64,000 nucleotides of DNA, taken from assembly GCA_965215715.1 (NCBI GenBank), contig OZ244129.1, positions 2,542,001 to 2,606,000 on the forward strand, given 5' to 3'. How positions within the stretch are numbered: the stretch's first letter is position 1; the number at the start of each line of letters is the position of its first letter. Positions 49,720 to 59,554 of the stretch are shown here, piece by piece. The position numbers were made by a program, and so were the translations under genes. The notes below the pieces were generated by a model that was not told where the DNA came from, did not search any database, and saw nothing but the letters and a program-made list of their open reading frames with translations. The stretch is from HXMU1428-3 sp965215715. Lineage in GTDB: Bacteria; Pseudomonadota; Alphaproteobacteria; Rhizobiales; HXMU1428-3.

Positions 49720-50763
49720 ATGCCAGTTCAAAAATATATAGAAGACGTTCAAAAGCAGTATAAAACGGGCATTGCACGCGAACACGCTTACCGACCAGCC
49801 TTAAAAACCCTTGTTGAAGACGTTATGCCAGATGTAACGGCGATCAATGACCCCGCGCATATCAAATGTGGCGCACCGGACTTTATCTTGCACAGGCGTA
49901 AAATTGACGTTGGCTATATTGAAGCCAAGAACGTAGACGCTGATTTATCCAAAACCGAAAAGACTGACCAACTTAAACGCTATCTGGAATCCCTTGATAA
50001 CCTTGTTTTGACTGATTATCTGGAATTTCGTTTTTATCTGCATGGTGAAAAAGTAGACGTTATCCGTATCGCGGAGATTGAAAACGGCCAGATCAAGCCC
50101 ATTCCCGAAAACTATGACCGCTTAAAAACTCTGCTTTTGGATTTTTCCGCTTTCCAAGGCCAGACCTTTAAGTCTGCCAAGCAATTGGCAAAGATGATGG
50201 CGCACAAAGCCAAGCTGATGAAGCACATCTTTTATAATGTTGTAAGTGGCGAAGAGGAAAGCAGCCTGAATGACCAGCTAAAGGCATTCCAAGACGTCCT
50301 CATGCACGATATGACGGAAGAGCAATTCGCCGACGTCTACGCACAAACAATAACCTACGGCCTTTTCACCGCGCGCCTGCAGGTCAAAACCAAAGAAGAC
50401 TTCTCCCGTTCCGAATCCTTGCTCCTCATCCCAAAATCCAACCCCTTCCTGCGCCAGCTCTTCAGCTACATTGCCGGATCAGAGCTTGATGAGCGCGTTG
50501 TCTGGATTGTCGATGCGCTATGCGAGGTTTTCTTATTCTCTGACCTTGATACAATCTTGAAAGATTTTGGCAGCGCCACGGGGCAAAACGATTCCATGCT
50601 TCATTTTTATGAAACCTTCTTGGCCGAGTACGATAAAGAGATAAAAGAATTATGCGGTGTCTGGTACACCCCCGAACCCGTCGTCAATTTCAGAGATAAA
50701 AGAATTATGCGGTGTCTGGTACACCCCCGAAACCGTCGTCAATTTCATTGTTCGCGCTATTGA
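49720..50763 (+). CDS. Type IIG-like restriction enzyme, N-terminal part (frameshifted by a tandem duplication)
   Basis: 347 residues, of which the first ~325 are genuine. PD-(D/E)XK-type nuclease residues are visible: GAPDFIL (D54) and VGYIEAKNVD (E68-A-K70). A helical region follows, ending YETFLAEYDKEIKELCGVWY TPEPVVNF, the start of the methyltransferase domain. A 55-bp duplication then throws the frame, so the last ~18 residues are out of frame. Removing one repeat joins it to the next frame as one protein of ~1018 residues, the usual size of type IIG enzymes. Confidence 0.8.
   Translation: MPVQKYIEDVQKQYKTGIAREHAYRPALKTLVEDVMPDVTAINDPAHIKCGAPDFILHRRKIDVGYIEAKNVDADLSKTEKTDQLKRYLESLDNLVLTDYLEFRFYLHGEKVDVIRIAEIENGQIKPIPENYDRLKTLLLDFSAFQGQTFKSAKQLAKMMAHKAKLMKHIFYNVVSGEEESSLNDQLKAFQDVLMHDMTEEQFADVYAQTITYGLFTARLQVKTKEDFSRSESLLLIPKSNPFLRQLFSYIAGSELDERVVWIVDALCEVFLFSDLDTILKDFGSATGQNDSMLHFYETFLAEYDKEIKELCGVWYTPEPVVNFRDKRIMRCLVHPRNRRQFHCSRY
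50638..50747. repeat. 55-bp tandem duplication inside the restriction enzyme gene
   Basis: Copies at 50638-50692 and 50693-50747, each beginning GAGATAAAAGAATTATGCGG and ending GTCGTCAATTTC. They differ by one base (CCCGAACCC against CCCGAAACC). As 55 is not a multiple of three, it breaks the frame. Confidence 0.93.
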
Positions 50764-52831
50764 TGAGGTTCTAAAAACCCACTTCGATTTAAAAGACGGC
50801 ATTGCCGATAAATCCAAAATCAAAATCGCAATCGAAGACCAAGCCTTTGACAAACGCACGAAAACAGGAAAAGCAAAAAAAGAAGTCGAAGTTCACAAGG
50901 TGCAGCTTCTAGATGTAGCCACTGGAACAGGCAAATTCTTGGCCGAAGCCGTAAAGCAAATTTACAAACGCTATAAAGGGCAAGAGGGAATATGGAGCAG
51001 CTATGTCGAACACGACCTGCTGCCCCGCCTGCATGGGTTCGAGCTTCTAATGGCCAGCTATGCTATGTGTCACATGAAACTGGATTTACTGCTACAGGAA
51101 ACAGGATATAAAACCTCAAACACCACCAGCCCCCCACGTTTAAGCGTCTACCTCACCAACAGTCTTGAAGAACACCACCCTGAAATGGATACGCTCTTTG
51201 CGTCTTGGTTATCCCGCGAAGCTAATGATGCAAGCTGGATCAAAAAGAACATGCCCATCATGGTGGCCTTTGGGAACCCGCCTTACAACGGACAAAGCAA
51301 AAACAAGGGGAAATGGATTACCGACGAAATGGGAAGTTATAAAAAAGAGCCGGGCGGCAAAATAAAGCTTCAAGAGCGTAATCCTAAATGGATAAATAAT
51401 GACTACGTAAAATTTATTCGTATGGGAGAAACCTACATTGAAAAATACAAAAAAGGCATTTTAGCATATATCACAAGCAACTCTTATTTAGACAACCCAA
51501 CTTTCAGAGGGATGCGTTGGCATTTGTTGCGTACCTTTGACGACATTTATATCCTAGATTTGCATGGAAATTCAAACGTAGCAGAAGATATTCCCGAAGG
51601 TAAACGAGATGAAAACGTCTTTGATATAAGGGAAAGCGTTTCAATTATAGTCGCTGTTAAAAAATCTCACGCTAAGAAAAATGGAGTTCTAGCAAATCTT
51701 TATCATCATGATGTATGGGGTAGCCGATTAGAAAAACATGAAGTTTTGGAGCATAATTCATTAGAATCTTTTCCGTGGAAAAAGCTTAAATATCAAGAGC
51801 CGTATTATTATTTTTTACCGAGCCACAGTAAAGGTTTGAAACTCTACAATGAAGGATTCAATCTCGATGATCTTGTGATCAAAAATTCAACGGGCTATTA
51901 CACTTCATGTGATGAACACGTAATTGGGTTTTCCACTTCTGATCTGGAAGCGAAAATAGTAGATTTTCTGCCTGATGATAAAGTTTTTGATGGCGATTTG
52001 ATAAGGGATACAACCTTTCGTCCTTTTGACAACAGGAAGATTTACTTTGACCCGTCCATACTCACCAGAAGCCGAAAAAAATTTGTAGAAAGCATTTCAT
52101 GCGTTAGAAATACGTTCCTGATTTTAGGGAAAAGCACAAAAAGTAAAGAAATGAATCACTTTTTTATTAGTAATTTTTTCTCGGAGCTAAAATGCGCGGA
52201 ATACTCAAAAGGTTCATACATATTCCCCCTTTACGTTCATGCCCCGTCTTTTGAAGATGAGACACATAAGGTTTCTAATCTGGATCAGAATATTTTTAAC
52301 AGAATTAAAAAAATTATACCAAATGTCACGCCAGAAACTTTATTTGATTATATCTATGCTGTGCTGCATTGCCCATCATACCGTAATCGCTATGCTGAAT
52401 TTCTTAAATCAAACTTTCCGCGTATTCCATACCCCGATGATCCGGCAATGTTCAACGTACTGGCTAAAAAGGGGGCGGGGTTGCGCAGCTTGCATTTGAT
52501 GGAAAGCGATACCCTGGACGATCTAATTACAACCTACCCCGAAGCCGGAGATAACGAGGTTCAAACCATTAGCAAGAACAGCTACCGTGACGGTAAGGTT
52601 TGGATCAATGAAAGCCAATATTTTAGCAATGTACCGGAACTGGCTTGGAATTTCTATATCGGCGGCTATCAACCCGCCCAAAAATGGCTCAAAGACCGTA
52701 AAGGCCGTACTCTATCCGTTGATGATATTATGCACTACCAGCGCATCATCCTGGCTCTAACTGAAACAGACCGCATAATGAAAGAAATTGATGAAATAGA
52801 CATTATTCAGAAGGGAAAGAGTAAGTCATGA
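50657..52831 (+). CDS. Type IIG-like restriction-modification enzyme, methyltransferase and recognition part
   Basis: 724 residues if started at the GTG at 50657, which has no ribosome site and reads through the duplicated segment. The authentic sequence resumes at EIKELCGVWYTPETVVNFIV (~13). N6-adenine methyltransferase motifs follow: LLDVATGTGKFLAEAV (motif I, 84-99) and VAFGNPPYNGQSK (motif IV, NPPY at 207-210). The remaining ~450 residues include a likely target-recognition domain and the C-terminal AWNFYIGGYQPAQKWLKDRK motif typical of these enzymes. It could be active for methylation if initiated internally. Its stop overlaps the next ATG (ATGA). Confidence 0.85.
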   Translation: MSGTPPNPSSISEIKELCGVWYTPETVVNFIVRAIDEVLKTHFDLKDGIADKSKIKIAIEDQAFDKRTKTGKAKKEVEVHKVQLLDVATGTGKFLAEAVKQIYKRYKGQEGIWSSYVEHDLLPRLHGFELLMASYAMCHMKLDLLLQETGYKTSNTTSPPRLSVYLTNSLEEHHPEMDTLFASWLSREANDASWIKKNMPIMVAFGNPPYNGQSKNKGKWITDEMGSYKKEPGGKIKLQERNPKWINNDYVKFIRMGETYIEKYKKGILAYITSNSYLDNPTFRGMRWHLLRTFDDIYILDLHGNSNVAEDIPEGKRDENVFDIRESVSIIVAVKKSHAKKNGVLANLYHHDVWGSRLEKHEVLEHNSLESFPWKKLKYQEPYYYFLPSHSKGLKLYNEGFNLDDLVIKNSTGYYTSCDEHVIGFSTSDLEAKIVDFLPDDKVFDGDLIRDTTFRPFDNRKIYFDPSILTRSRKKFVESISCVRNTFLILGKSTKSKEMNHFFISNFFSELKCAEYSKGSYIFPLYVHAPSFEDETHKVSNLDQNIFNRIKKIIPNVTPETLFDYIYAVLHCPSYRNRYAEFLKSNFPRIPYPDDPAMFNVLAKKGAGLRSLHLMESDTLDDLITTYPEAGDNEVQTISKNSYRDGKVWINESQYFSNVPELAWNFYIGGYQPAQKWLKDRKGRTLSVDDIMHYQRIILALTETDRIMKEIDEIDIIQKGKSKS

Positions 52832-53189
52832 AAGCTGTAATTTTAGCCCGTGTATCTACAAAAGAGCAGGAAGATGATCGTTCGCTAGAAGCGCAGATTG
52901 CAAATTTTCGACTATATGCAGACCGTTAAGACTTCGAGATAATCAAGTAGTACACAATCATTGGATCATCCACGAATGGTGAGCAACCAGAATTTATGCG
53001 GATGATTGAATTTATCAAGAAGCAGAAAGAGCGCGTGGCGGTCACTCACTGGGCAATCCCCTCGCAACCGACTATAATTTTAACAACTGATATGATTAGT
53101 GAATATTTAAGTGATGATGCTAACGATTGATCGGAAGCTTTACGAAGAGCAGAGAGACCATGGTAAAGAAAAGAGTCTCCTCGTATTAC
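52828..53189 (+). pseudogene. Decayed serine recombinase gene
   Basis: Starts MKAVILARVSTKEQEDDRSL EAQIANFRLYADR, the N-terminus of a resolvase/invertase with the ARVST motif that holds the catalytic Ser. Then comes TAA at 52927, followed in the same frame by more family sequence (SSTNGEQPEFMRMIEFIKKQ KERVAV) with TAG and TGA stops. Decay is by in-frame stops, as in the replication gene at 49054. The ATG overlaps the restriction gene's stop, so the two once formed one cassette. Confidence 0.75.
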
Positions 53190-53610
53190 GCCCATCCAGC
53201 TAATTGAGGCGCTTTCGAAATTTTGGAACGCCTACTCAATAGGCGAATTGGAATTATTCCATGAATTAATTATTCTATTTGCCAACTTTTGTTGATTGCT
53301 AACCAACGATTTCTCAGTTGGGTCAGGTAGTGACTATCCTGTTCCTTTATTGGAATGGACACTTACGTGCCATAACAAGAATACTTTCCGCTATCAAATA
53401 TTTATGTGATAACCGCACTCAAACATGTAAAAATCTAATACAAGAAAACAAGATTTTATATATCTGCTTATAATGATTTATTATCAATTTTTATAATATC
53501 TGAAACTTTTGCGCAGGATCACAAATTTTATAAGTGGAAATCTACAATATTTTGAGAAGAATAAGTTCAATATCGTATTCATGACTTGTTACAGAGTTTA
53601 TACATGACTT
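53190..53610. other. AT-rich gap before the NACHT-like gene
   Basis: About 420 bp. It opens with short coding-like debris (LIEALSKFWNAYSIGELELF) and is then very AT-rich (53400-53570). It presumably holds the promoter of the large defence-like gene. No RNA gene recognised. Confidence 0.4.
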
Positions 53611-56600
53611 ATGTCAACCCAATATATTCAACGCCGCTTGGCTGTAAATAGTAAGTATATAACCGAAGAAGAAGCAATTTCATCGAGTGATATTATTATT
53701 GTTCTTGCTGAACCAGGGGCAGGAAAAACAGAACTGCTTGACTATTTTGCTCGTTCTCGAAAAGCAAAGCGTCACCGTGCAAGCATATTTAGCCATAAGG
53801 ATAATTTTGAGCAAACCTCTATCCTTATCATAGATGCATTGGATGAAGTTGCCCGACAGGACGAAACAGCCGTTGATAGAATAATAGTTAAAGCATTTGA
53901 GAAAAATGCGGAAAAAACTATTTTTGCATCTCGCTCATATGTTTGGAGTAACGAACGTAACAAATTTATCGAAGACTGCTCAGGTAAAAAACCTTTAGTA
54001 CTCCGTCTTGAGCCATTCAATGAAAACGAACAAAGACTATTATTCCAGAACAATTTTCCGGAAGAAGATTTCTCAGTTTTTCGCAACGAAGCAATCATTT
54101 ATGGGCTTGAGCAGATACTTGGCAATCCAATGTTTTTCAAGCTCTTTGTTGAAGGGTACATCCAGAACGGACGTACCTTTCAATCTAAACGTAGAATTTT
54201 CCATTCTGCCATAGAAAGACTTGCCCAAGAGGATAATAAAAACAAAACTCTTTCCAAGAGGCCGCCAATTAGTGAAATTGTAGATGTTGCATCAGAGCTA
54301 TTTGCAAAAATTCTCTTATCTGGAGCATCTGGTATCAGCATATCCGAGCGACTGGATGATTACGATTATCCTTACGTAAATGCTTTAAGCACGTATCATG
54401 TAGACACTATTAGTTGTGTTCTAAATAGCCGACTGTTCAAGCCTAATGAGGACGCAGATACCCATGAGCCGATTCATCGTATTGTAGCTGAATATTGTGC
54501 GGCGCAATATCTCGTAAAACGCTTAACAGATTTATCAGACACTTTTTCTTTGCGTAGATTATTAGCAATTATTTCTCCCAACCTTGTTATTCGTGATGAA
54601 CTTAGAGGTCTATTAGGTTGGCTTGCGGCTTTAGGAAACGAGAAAATACAAGTAGAAATAATTAAAATTGATCCTTATGCGGTATTAGCAAATGGCGACC
54701 CTTCTCAATTAACCGCCAAATCCAAAAAGTTATTACTGCAACGCTTAGACTCTCTATCAAATATTGACCCCTATTTTCGTAACGCAGATAGGTGGCGACA
54801 ATTTAATGTTTCAGGTTTTTTTACCAATGACGTTATGGATGAGTTGAGGTTAATACTCGCAAAATCTACTGATGAATCCCACCTCCGTGGTCTGATTTTG
54901 GAATTATTGCAAGGAGAGCAAGCGGCACAATTCCTGGTGCCAGAATTACGTGCAATTATGCTAGATCAAACAAACGATTTGACTAACCGTTTACTCGCAA
55001 ATGGATGTTTAAAGGCCGTAGAAACTTATGATGCTGCTTTAGAAGATTTTAAGTCACTACTCTCAGAGGCAACGCCTAATGCTCTGATTAACGCATCTGA
55101 GTTGATTTCCGGAAAACTTTTGGATCCTCCTGATAACAACTTATTACTTGAACTCTTTCACAGCCTAGCAAATGCAAAACCAAAAAATAATCGCAACACA
55201 CGAGAAATCATAGATTTAAAACTGAGCATCAAAGATGTCACTTCTACTATCACTTTTGAACAGACTTGTTTCCTTCTTGATAATCTTACTGAAGGATTGC
55301 AATGCACATGTGGGGCCCGAGATCGATATCTTTGCCATTGCAGAGAGGAAATTAGTAAAATTGTTAGTTATTTATTAGACCGATATTTTGATGTAGGAAC
55401 CACTCAGCATGTTCCTGAGAAGATTTGGGGCTGGATAAAAAATCTAAAGTTTGAAAAAAATTCATCATCAATGAAAAGTACTTCCGCGCTGGTTCTGAAG
55501 AAAAATGACTCTTTGCGTCAATCAATCCAACTATTGGCTTTAAAAGATCAAAACGATCCTGAGAAAATATGGAAAACTATTCGCGATTTAAATTGGGGAA
55601 AATTACACCAAAGCCTTTTCTTTTCATCCGCAGATTATGAGGTCATTGTTGATTACGCATTTAATTCTAACAATCCTGTTCTCTGGATAGCATTTGCTCC
55701 ACCACATAAGTTTTTTGCTGAGGAAAGAGGACCCAATCCTTTGCGCGCAAAAATGCGTCATCAGGCACTCGAAAAGAAAGAATTTATGCGAGAGTGGGTG
55801 ATTAAAAATCGTCTATGGAAAAAGGTTGAGAGTGAAGAAGGTTGGACATCAAGAGGACAAAAACGTAGAGAACATCGCCAGAGCGCTATTCAAGAAGAAA
55901 ACTTTGCTTTTCTAAAAAATAATCGTGAGATGATTGAGAAGGGGCAACACTTCGGTTTTAATCATGCATTTGCTCAACGATATCTATATTCACCAAAGGA
56001 ATTAAATCAAGTTGTTGATGATATTAAAACCGCAGAAAATGCACTCATTCATAGCTTAAACTTTCTTCTTCCTAAAGTTCCTACGCTCCCGGAACTTGCT
56101 AATCGGGAAAAAATTAATATTGCTGAGGTGCTTCACGCGGGCTGTCTCGTAAAATTTCGCAAAACTGGAACACTATCAGATATTGATAAAAAAATTCTCC
56201 AATGTGTAAAGACAGAAGTCAGACAGTTAGAAGGATATTCTGATGAAGAAGAAAAACTTTTAGAAGAGGAAATTGATACACAAATTTTTAACAATGAAAG
56301 AGACGTAGAGACTTTCGCAAAAGAATTTATTGAACCTAATATTCTAAATTCATCTGAAGGACCACACAACCTGCATTGGCTCGAGAGCAAATCAGCTTTC
56401 GAACCGTTAAGTGCTAAACTTTCTTCAGAATGGTTAGATCAAGATCACTTGGTCTCTCCTCAAAAAATAAATGAGCTTTTTGATATGTGTGCAAGATGTT
56501 CGGATCAAAATTGGTTGACTTCACTAATAAAAAAACGTTGCAAGGAACTAACAAGCAATATTAATCATCAAGAAAACGAAGAATCAAAATCAAGGAAAGA

Positions 56601-57606
56601 ATTTTGGTTTTTACGTCACTTTTTCTTTTTGGACCAAGATGAAAACGGTATTTGGGATGATGTATTATCTAAACGAGAAGGAATATTCTCTATAGCTTCG
56701 CGGTCTGATCGTTTTGAACGTTATAGTTCTGCAGGATGGCCAAATTTAAATTCAGAAAAAATATATGCGATTTTTGATGCCTACATAGAAAAATGGCCAA
56801 AAGTATACCTTCCAAGTTCATGGGGATCTGGTTCTCCCAAGGATGAAACTGCATATAGATTTTTAACAAATCTTATTTGGGATATCACCAAGGATGAAAA
56901 CTCAAGCCGTGCCATTAGGGTTATCAATACAATGCTCAAAGATTCAAGGTTTGAAGATTTCCGTAACGATCTTCTAAGCATAAAAGCGTCGACTATTAGA
57001 AAGCATTCATTAAAAAACTTTGAAACACCTTTGCCAGGAGAAATAGTATCCATGCTAGATTCTAACGAAGTGGCAACTGTTGAAGATCTCCGATCTCTAA
57101 TCATTGAGGAATTTGACTCTATACAAAAATGGCTTCAAGGCACTGATACTGACCCTTTGGATATGTTTTGGTTAAAAGGAGAACGTATTGATGAAATTCC
57201 TGCACGAAACAGAATCGTAGAATTTCTTCAACGTCGTTTGCCTGCATTAGACATCTCAGCAAATATTGAGCACCATATGTCTAACAGTAACAGGTGTGAT
57301 TTCACCGTTACTAAGATGATAAATGGCAAAAGACGACTTCTTGTTTGCGAAGTCAAAGGACAATGGCATCAAGACCTATTTACGGCTATTGAAAAACAAT
57401 TAAATGAACGCTACGCAATTCACCCAGACGCAAAGCAACAAGGAATCTTTTTAGCTTTGTGGTTTGGTCCTAATGAAAAAGTTGCCAATCGCAAAAAACA
57501 TAACATAAAGTCTGCTGAGGAACTTCGCATAAAAATATTTGAAACTATGCCTGAAGAACTGCAAGGTTTTATAGATATTTACGTAATGAATCTCAGTAAA
57601 AATTGA
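53611..57606 (+). CDS. Large NACHT/STAND-like ATPase with helical repeats and C-terminal PD-(D/E)XK-like nuclease (candidate defence protein)
   Basis: 1331 residues. Near the start, IIIVLAEPGAGKTELL is Walker A (34-41) and TSILIIDALDEV is Walker B (70-80) in the NACHT/STAND style. The nucleotide-binding domain starts almost at residue 1, with no effector before it. A very long helical region (~300-1200) looks like HEAT/ARM-type repeats and includes a Cys cluster (QCTCGARDRYLCHC, ~564-577). The last ~105 residues read NRCDFTV (D1230), then RRLLVCEVKGQWHQ (E1247-V-K1249), fitting a PD-(D/E)XK nuclease. It sits alone in a patch of decayed phage and restriction genes. An anti-phage sensor-effector role is inferred. 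Confidence 0.7.
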   Translation: MSTQYIQRRLAVNSKYITEEEAISSSDIIIVLAEPGAGKTELLDYFARSRKAKRHRASIFSHKDNFEQTSILIIDALDEVARQDETAVDRIIVKAFEKNAEKTIFASRSYVWSNERNKFIEDCSGKKPLVLRLEPFNENEQRLLFQNNFPEEDFSVFRNEAIIYGLEQILGNPMFFKLFVEGYIQNGRTFQSKRRIFHSAIERLAQEDNKNKTLSKRPPISEIVDVASELFAKILLSGASGISISERLDDYDYPYVNALSTYHVDTISCVLNSRLFKPNEDADTHEPIHRIVAEYCAAQYLVKRLTDLSDTFSLRRLLAIISPNLVIRDELRGLLGWLAALGNEKIQVEIIKIDPYAVLANGDPSQLTAKSKKLLLQRLDSLSNIDPYFRNADRWRQFNVSGFFTNDVMDELRLILAKSTDESHLRGLILELLQGEQAAQFLVPELRAIMLDQTNDLTNRLLANGCLKAVETYDAALEDFKSLLSEATPNALINASELISGKLLDPPDNNLLLELFHSLANAKPKNNRNTREIIDLKLSIKDVTSTITFEQTCFLLDNLTEGLQCTCGARDRYLCHCREEISKIVSYLLDRYFDVGTTQHVPEKIWGWIKNLKFEKNSSSMKSTSALVLKKNDSLRQSIQLLALKDQNDPEKIWKTIRDLNWGKLHQSLFFSSADYEVIVDYAFNSNNPVLWIAFAPPHKFFAEERGPNPLRAKMRHQALEKKEFMREWVIKNRLWKKVESEEGWTSRGQKRREHRQSAIQEENFAFLKNNREMIEKGQHFGFNHAFAQRYLYSPKELNQVVDDIKTAENALIHSLNFLLPKVPTLPELANREKINIAEVLHAGCLVKFRKTGTLSDIDKKILQCVKTEVRQLEGYSDEEEKLLEEEIDTQIFNNERDVETFAKEFIEPNILNSSEGPHNLHWLESKSAFEPLSAKLSSEWLDQDHLVSPQKINELFDMCARCSDQNWLTSLIKKRCKELTSNINHQENEESKSRKEFWFLRHFFFLDQDENGIWDDVLSKREGIFSIASRSDRFERYSSAGWPNLNSEKIYAIFDAYIEKWPKVYLPSSWGSGSPKDETAYRFLTNLIWDITKDENSSRAIRVINTMLKDSRFEDFRNDLLSIKASTIRKHSLKNFETPLPGEIVSMLDSNEVATVEDLRSLIIEEFDSIQKWLQGTDTDPLDMFWLKGERIDEIPARNRIVEFLQRRLPALDISANIEHHMSNSNRCDFTVTKMINGKRRLLVCEVKGQWHQDLFTAIEKQLNERYAIHPDAKQQGIFLALWFGPNEKVANRKKHNIKSAEELRIKIFETMPEELQGFIDIYVMNLSKN

Positions 57607-57609
57607 TTT

Positions 57610-57774
57610 TTACACCCCCTCCCTTTACTCGGGCCATGATGTTGTGAACCCGGCCAGTTACTGTCCCACCAATACGGCGGCAATCATTGGTAAGATCAAT
57701 AAATAAACAAACAGTCCGTTCTAGGTCAATTTGCGACCAATCTAGTATGAGGTTGTGATAATCTCTTTCGTGCC
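57610..57774 (-). pseudogene. Short coding remnant
   Basis: A leftward frame without a start encodes about 54 residues, including RTVCLFIDLTNDCRRIGGTV then TGRVHNIMARVKGGG before a stop. The composition looks like a real protein end, but no family is recognised. A TAA lies directly upstream in frame. Confidence 0.25.
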
Positions 57775-57850
57775 ATTAGGGGAAACTTGATTAAATAGTT
57801 AGTCTGTTTAAATTTATACAAATATTTGTTTCCTTTTTGAAAGAAATCTT

Positions 57851-58753
57851 ATGGCAACTCATAAGCATGATATCCAAGAACACTCGCATGGATCGACAAA
57901 TAAAAAGGCTGTCAGTATAGCTGCCGTTTTGACAGGTCTTTTCATGGTCGCCGAAATATTTGGGGGAATCTTTTCCGGTTCACTTGCTCTTATTGCTGAC
58001 GCAGGCCATATGCTGACTGATTTTACTTCACTTATCTTAGCATGGCTTGGTTTTCATCTTGCAGAACAGCCAACAGATTGGAAGAGAACTTACGGATTTG
58101 ATCGATTTTCGGTGCTTGCTGCATTTGTCAATGGTTTATCGTTATTTGTAATTGCGGGATGGATTTGTTTTGAAGCATATGAGCGTTTTAACCAACCTGT
58201 TGAAGTTGCCGGGAGGCTTATGCTTTGGATCGCCCTTGGTGGCCTTCTTATCAACATTATTTCTTTTTGGATATTATCACGTGGAGAAAGTGCAAATCTT
58301 AATATGCGTGTAGCAGCATTGCATATTGTTGGAGATTTGCTTGGCTCCGTTGCAGCCTTAATTGCATCTCTTGTTATTATCTTCACCGGGTGGATGCCCA
58401 TTGATCCCATCTTATCAGTTCTTGTGGCACTTATCATTCTACGCTCGGCATGGTACGTGGTAGGTGAGAGCGGCCATATTTTACTCGAAGGGGCACCTGA
58501 CGGATTTGATCCTCGCAAAGCTGTAGAAACCATTCTGACAGATGTTGATGGCGTTATCAGTGTGGATCATATTCATGCCTGGTCGATTACACAGGAACGC
58601 CCTATGGCAACACTTGAGGCTGAAGTATTAGCAGGTACAGATGTCCAGAAAATCAAACAAGAAATTAAAAGTGTATTGCAAAATCAGTTTGGCATCAACC
58701 ATGCCACAGTTGAAATAAATATGAGCAAGGTCAGCAAAAACCATGGGCAATAA
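57851..58753 (+). CDS. czcD: CDF-family zinc/cobalt/cadmium exporter (CzcD/ZitB-like)
   Basis: 300 residues, six membrane helices. The two intramembrane metal motifs HxxxD are visible: ALIADAGHMLTD (TM2) and ALHIVGDLLGS (TM5). A short His-rich N-terminus (THKHDIQEHSHGS) and a C-terminal cytosolic ferredoxin-like domain (GVISVDHIHAWSITQERPMA, LQNQFGINHATVEIN) complete the family layout. It exports Zn2+ and related ions by proton antiport. It precedes the czcCBA operon on the same strand. Confidence 0.94.
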   Translation: MATHKHDIQEHSHGSTNKKAVSIAAVLTGLFMVAEIFGGIFSGSLALIADAGHMLTDFTSLILAWLGFHLAEQPTDWKRTYGFDRFSVLAAFVNGLSLFVIAGWICFEAYERFNQPVEVAGRLMLWIALGGLLINIISFWILSRGESANLNMRVAALHIVGDLLGSVAALIASLVIIFTGWMPIDPILSVLVALIILRSAWYVVGESGHILLEGAPDGFDPRKAVETILTDVDGVISVDHIHAWSITQERPMATLEAEVLAGTDVQKIKQEIKSVLQNQFGINHATVEINMSKVSKNHGQ

Positions 58754-59040
58754 AAATCAATTTATGTTCGTTGGTATGACCATGGAAATATCTTAACGAA
58801 ATTACAGACAGATTTGTGTCTTTATTGGGTATGCACACTCATGTAAATTCATTGGTATTAATGATAAATTGCAAAAGCGAAAATCGAAGATAAATGATTA
58901 GCATAGATCTGAAGTTTTCAAATTTATAGCGAGAGTATGAAAATCTTTTCTTGATATTTATAGTTATTTATGAGACGGTAACACGATTCGACCAAAATGG
59001 TTATGAGTTATTATTATTTTATATATTGGACTTAATTGTT

Positions 59041-59388
59041 GTGACAAAGCAAAAACTATTATCACTGATGGTTATTACTGGAATGCTTGTCGCTACAATT
59101 TTTCCTGTTTTTCATGAAGATCAAATTAGTAATAATTCTTACAATATTTCTGATATTACAGTTTCTACAATTACCCAAGCGGTATATGAAATTGCTGATA
59201 AACACGAAGGTGAACAATCAGAAAATATTCATTGTGAAACATGCCATGTGTTTTACCATCTTTATGTTGGAGACAACCAATTAACAAATGAGAGATTGGT
59301 TAGATCGACTAAATATTACAGCTATGCTGATGTTTTTAATGGCAGGTCAGCTGAATCTTTTAAAAAGCCCCCCCGGCTTTTTGGATAA
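59041..59388 (+). CDS. Small exported Cys/His protein ahead of the czc operon
   Basis: 115 residues from the GTG at 59041, which gives a standard signal peptide (KLLSLMVITGMLVATIFPVF); a longer frame begins at 58951. The mature part has NIHCETCHVFYHLYVG, a CxxC-His cluster able to bind metal, and ends SFKKPPRLFG. No family recognised. Its place, size and Cys/His cluster parallel the gene at 19756 in front of the cus operon. Confidence 0.5.
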   Translation: MTKQKLLSLMVITGMLVATIFPVFHEDQISNNSYNISDITVSTITQAVYEIADKHEGEQSENIHCETCHVFYHLYVGDNQLTNERLVRSTKYYSYADVFNGRSAESFKKPPRLFG

Positions 59389-59554
59389 TTTAATTAAATC
59401 CTCTGAAAATTCATATTAGTTAGCAAAATAATGTGCGTTGCATGGTTGTGACAACTTAAGAAAATCTATTTTTCTATAGCTGAATGCCTCGCCATATTTT
59501 GATATACAAATTTTCAGTTTTGTTGAATTTATTCAAATAAAACGGGCAGTTATT

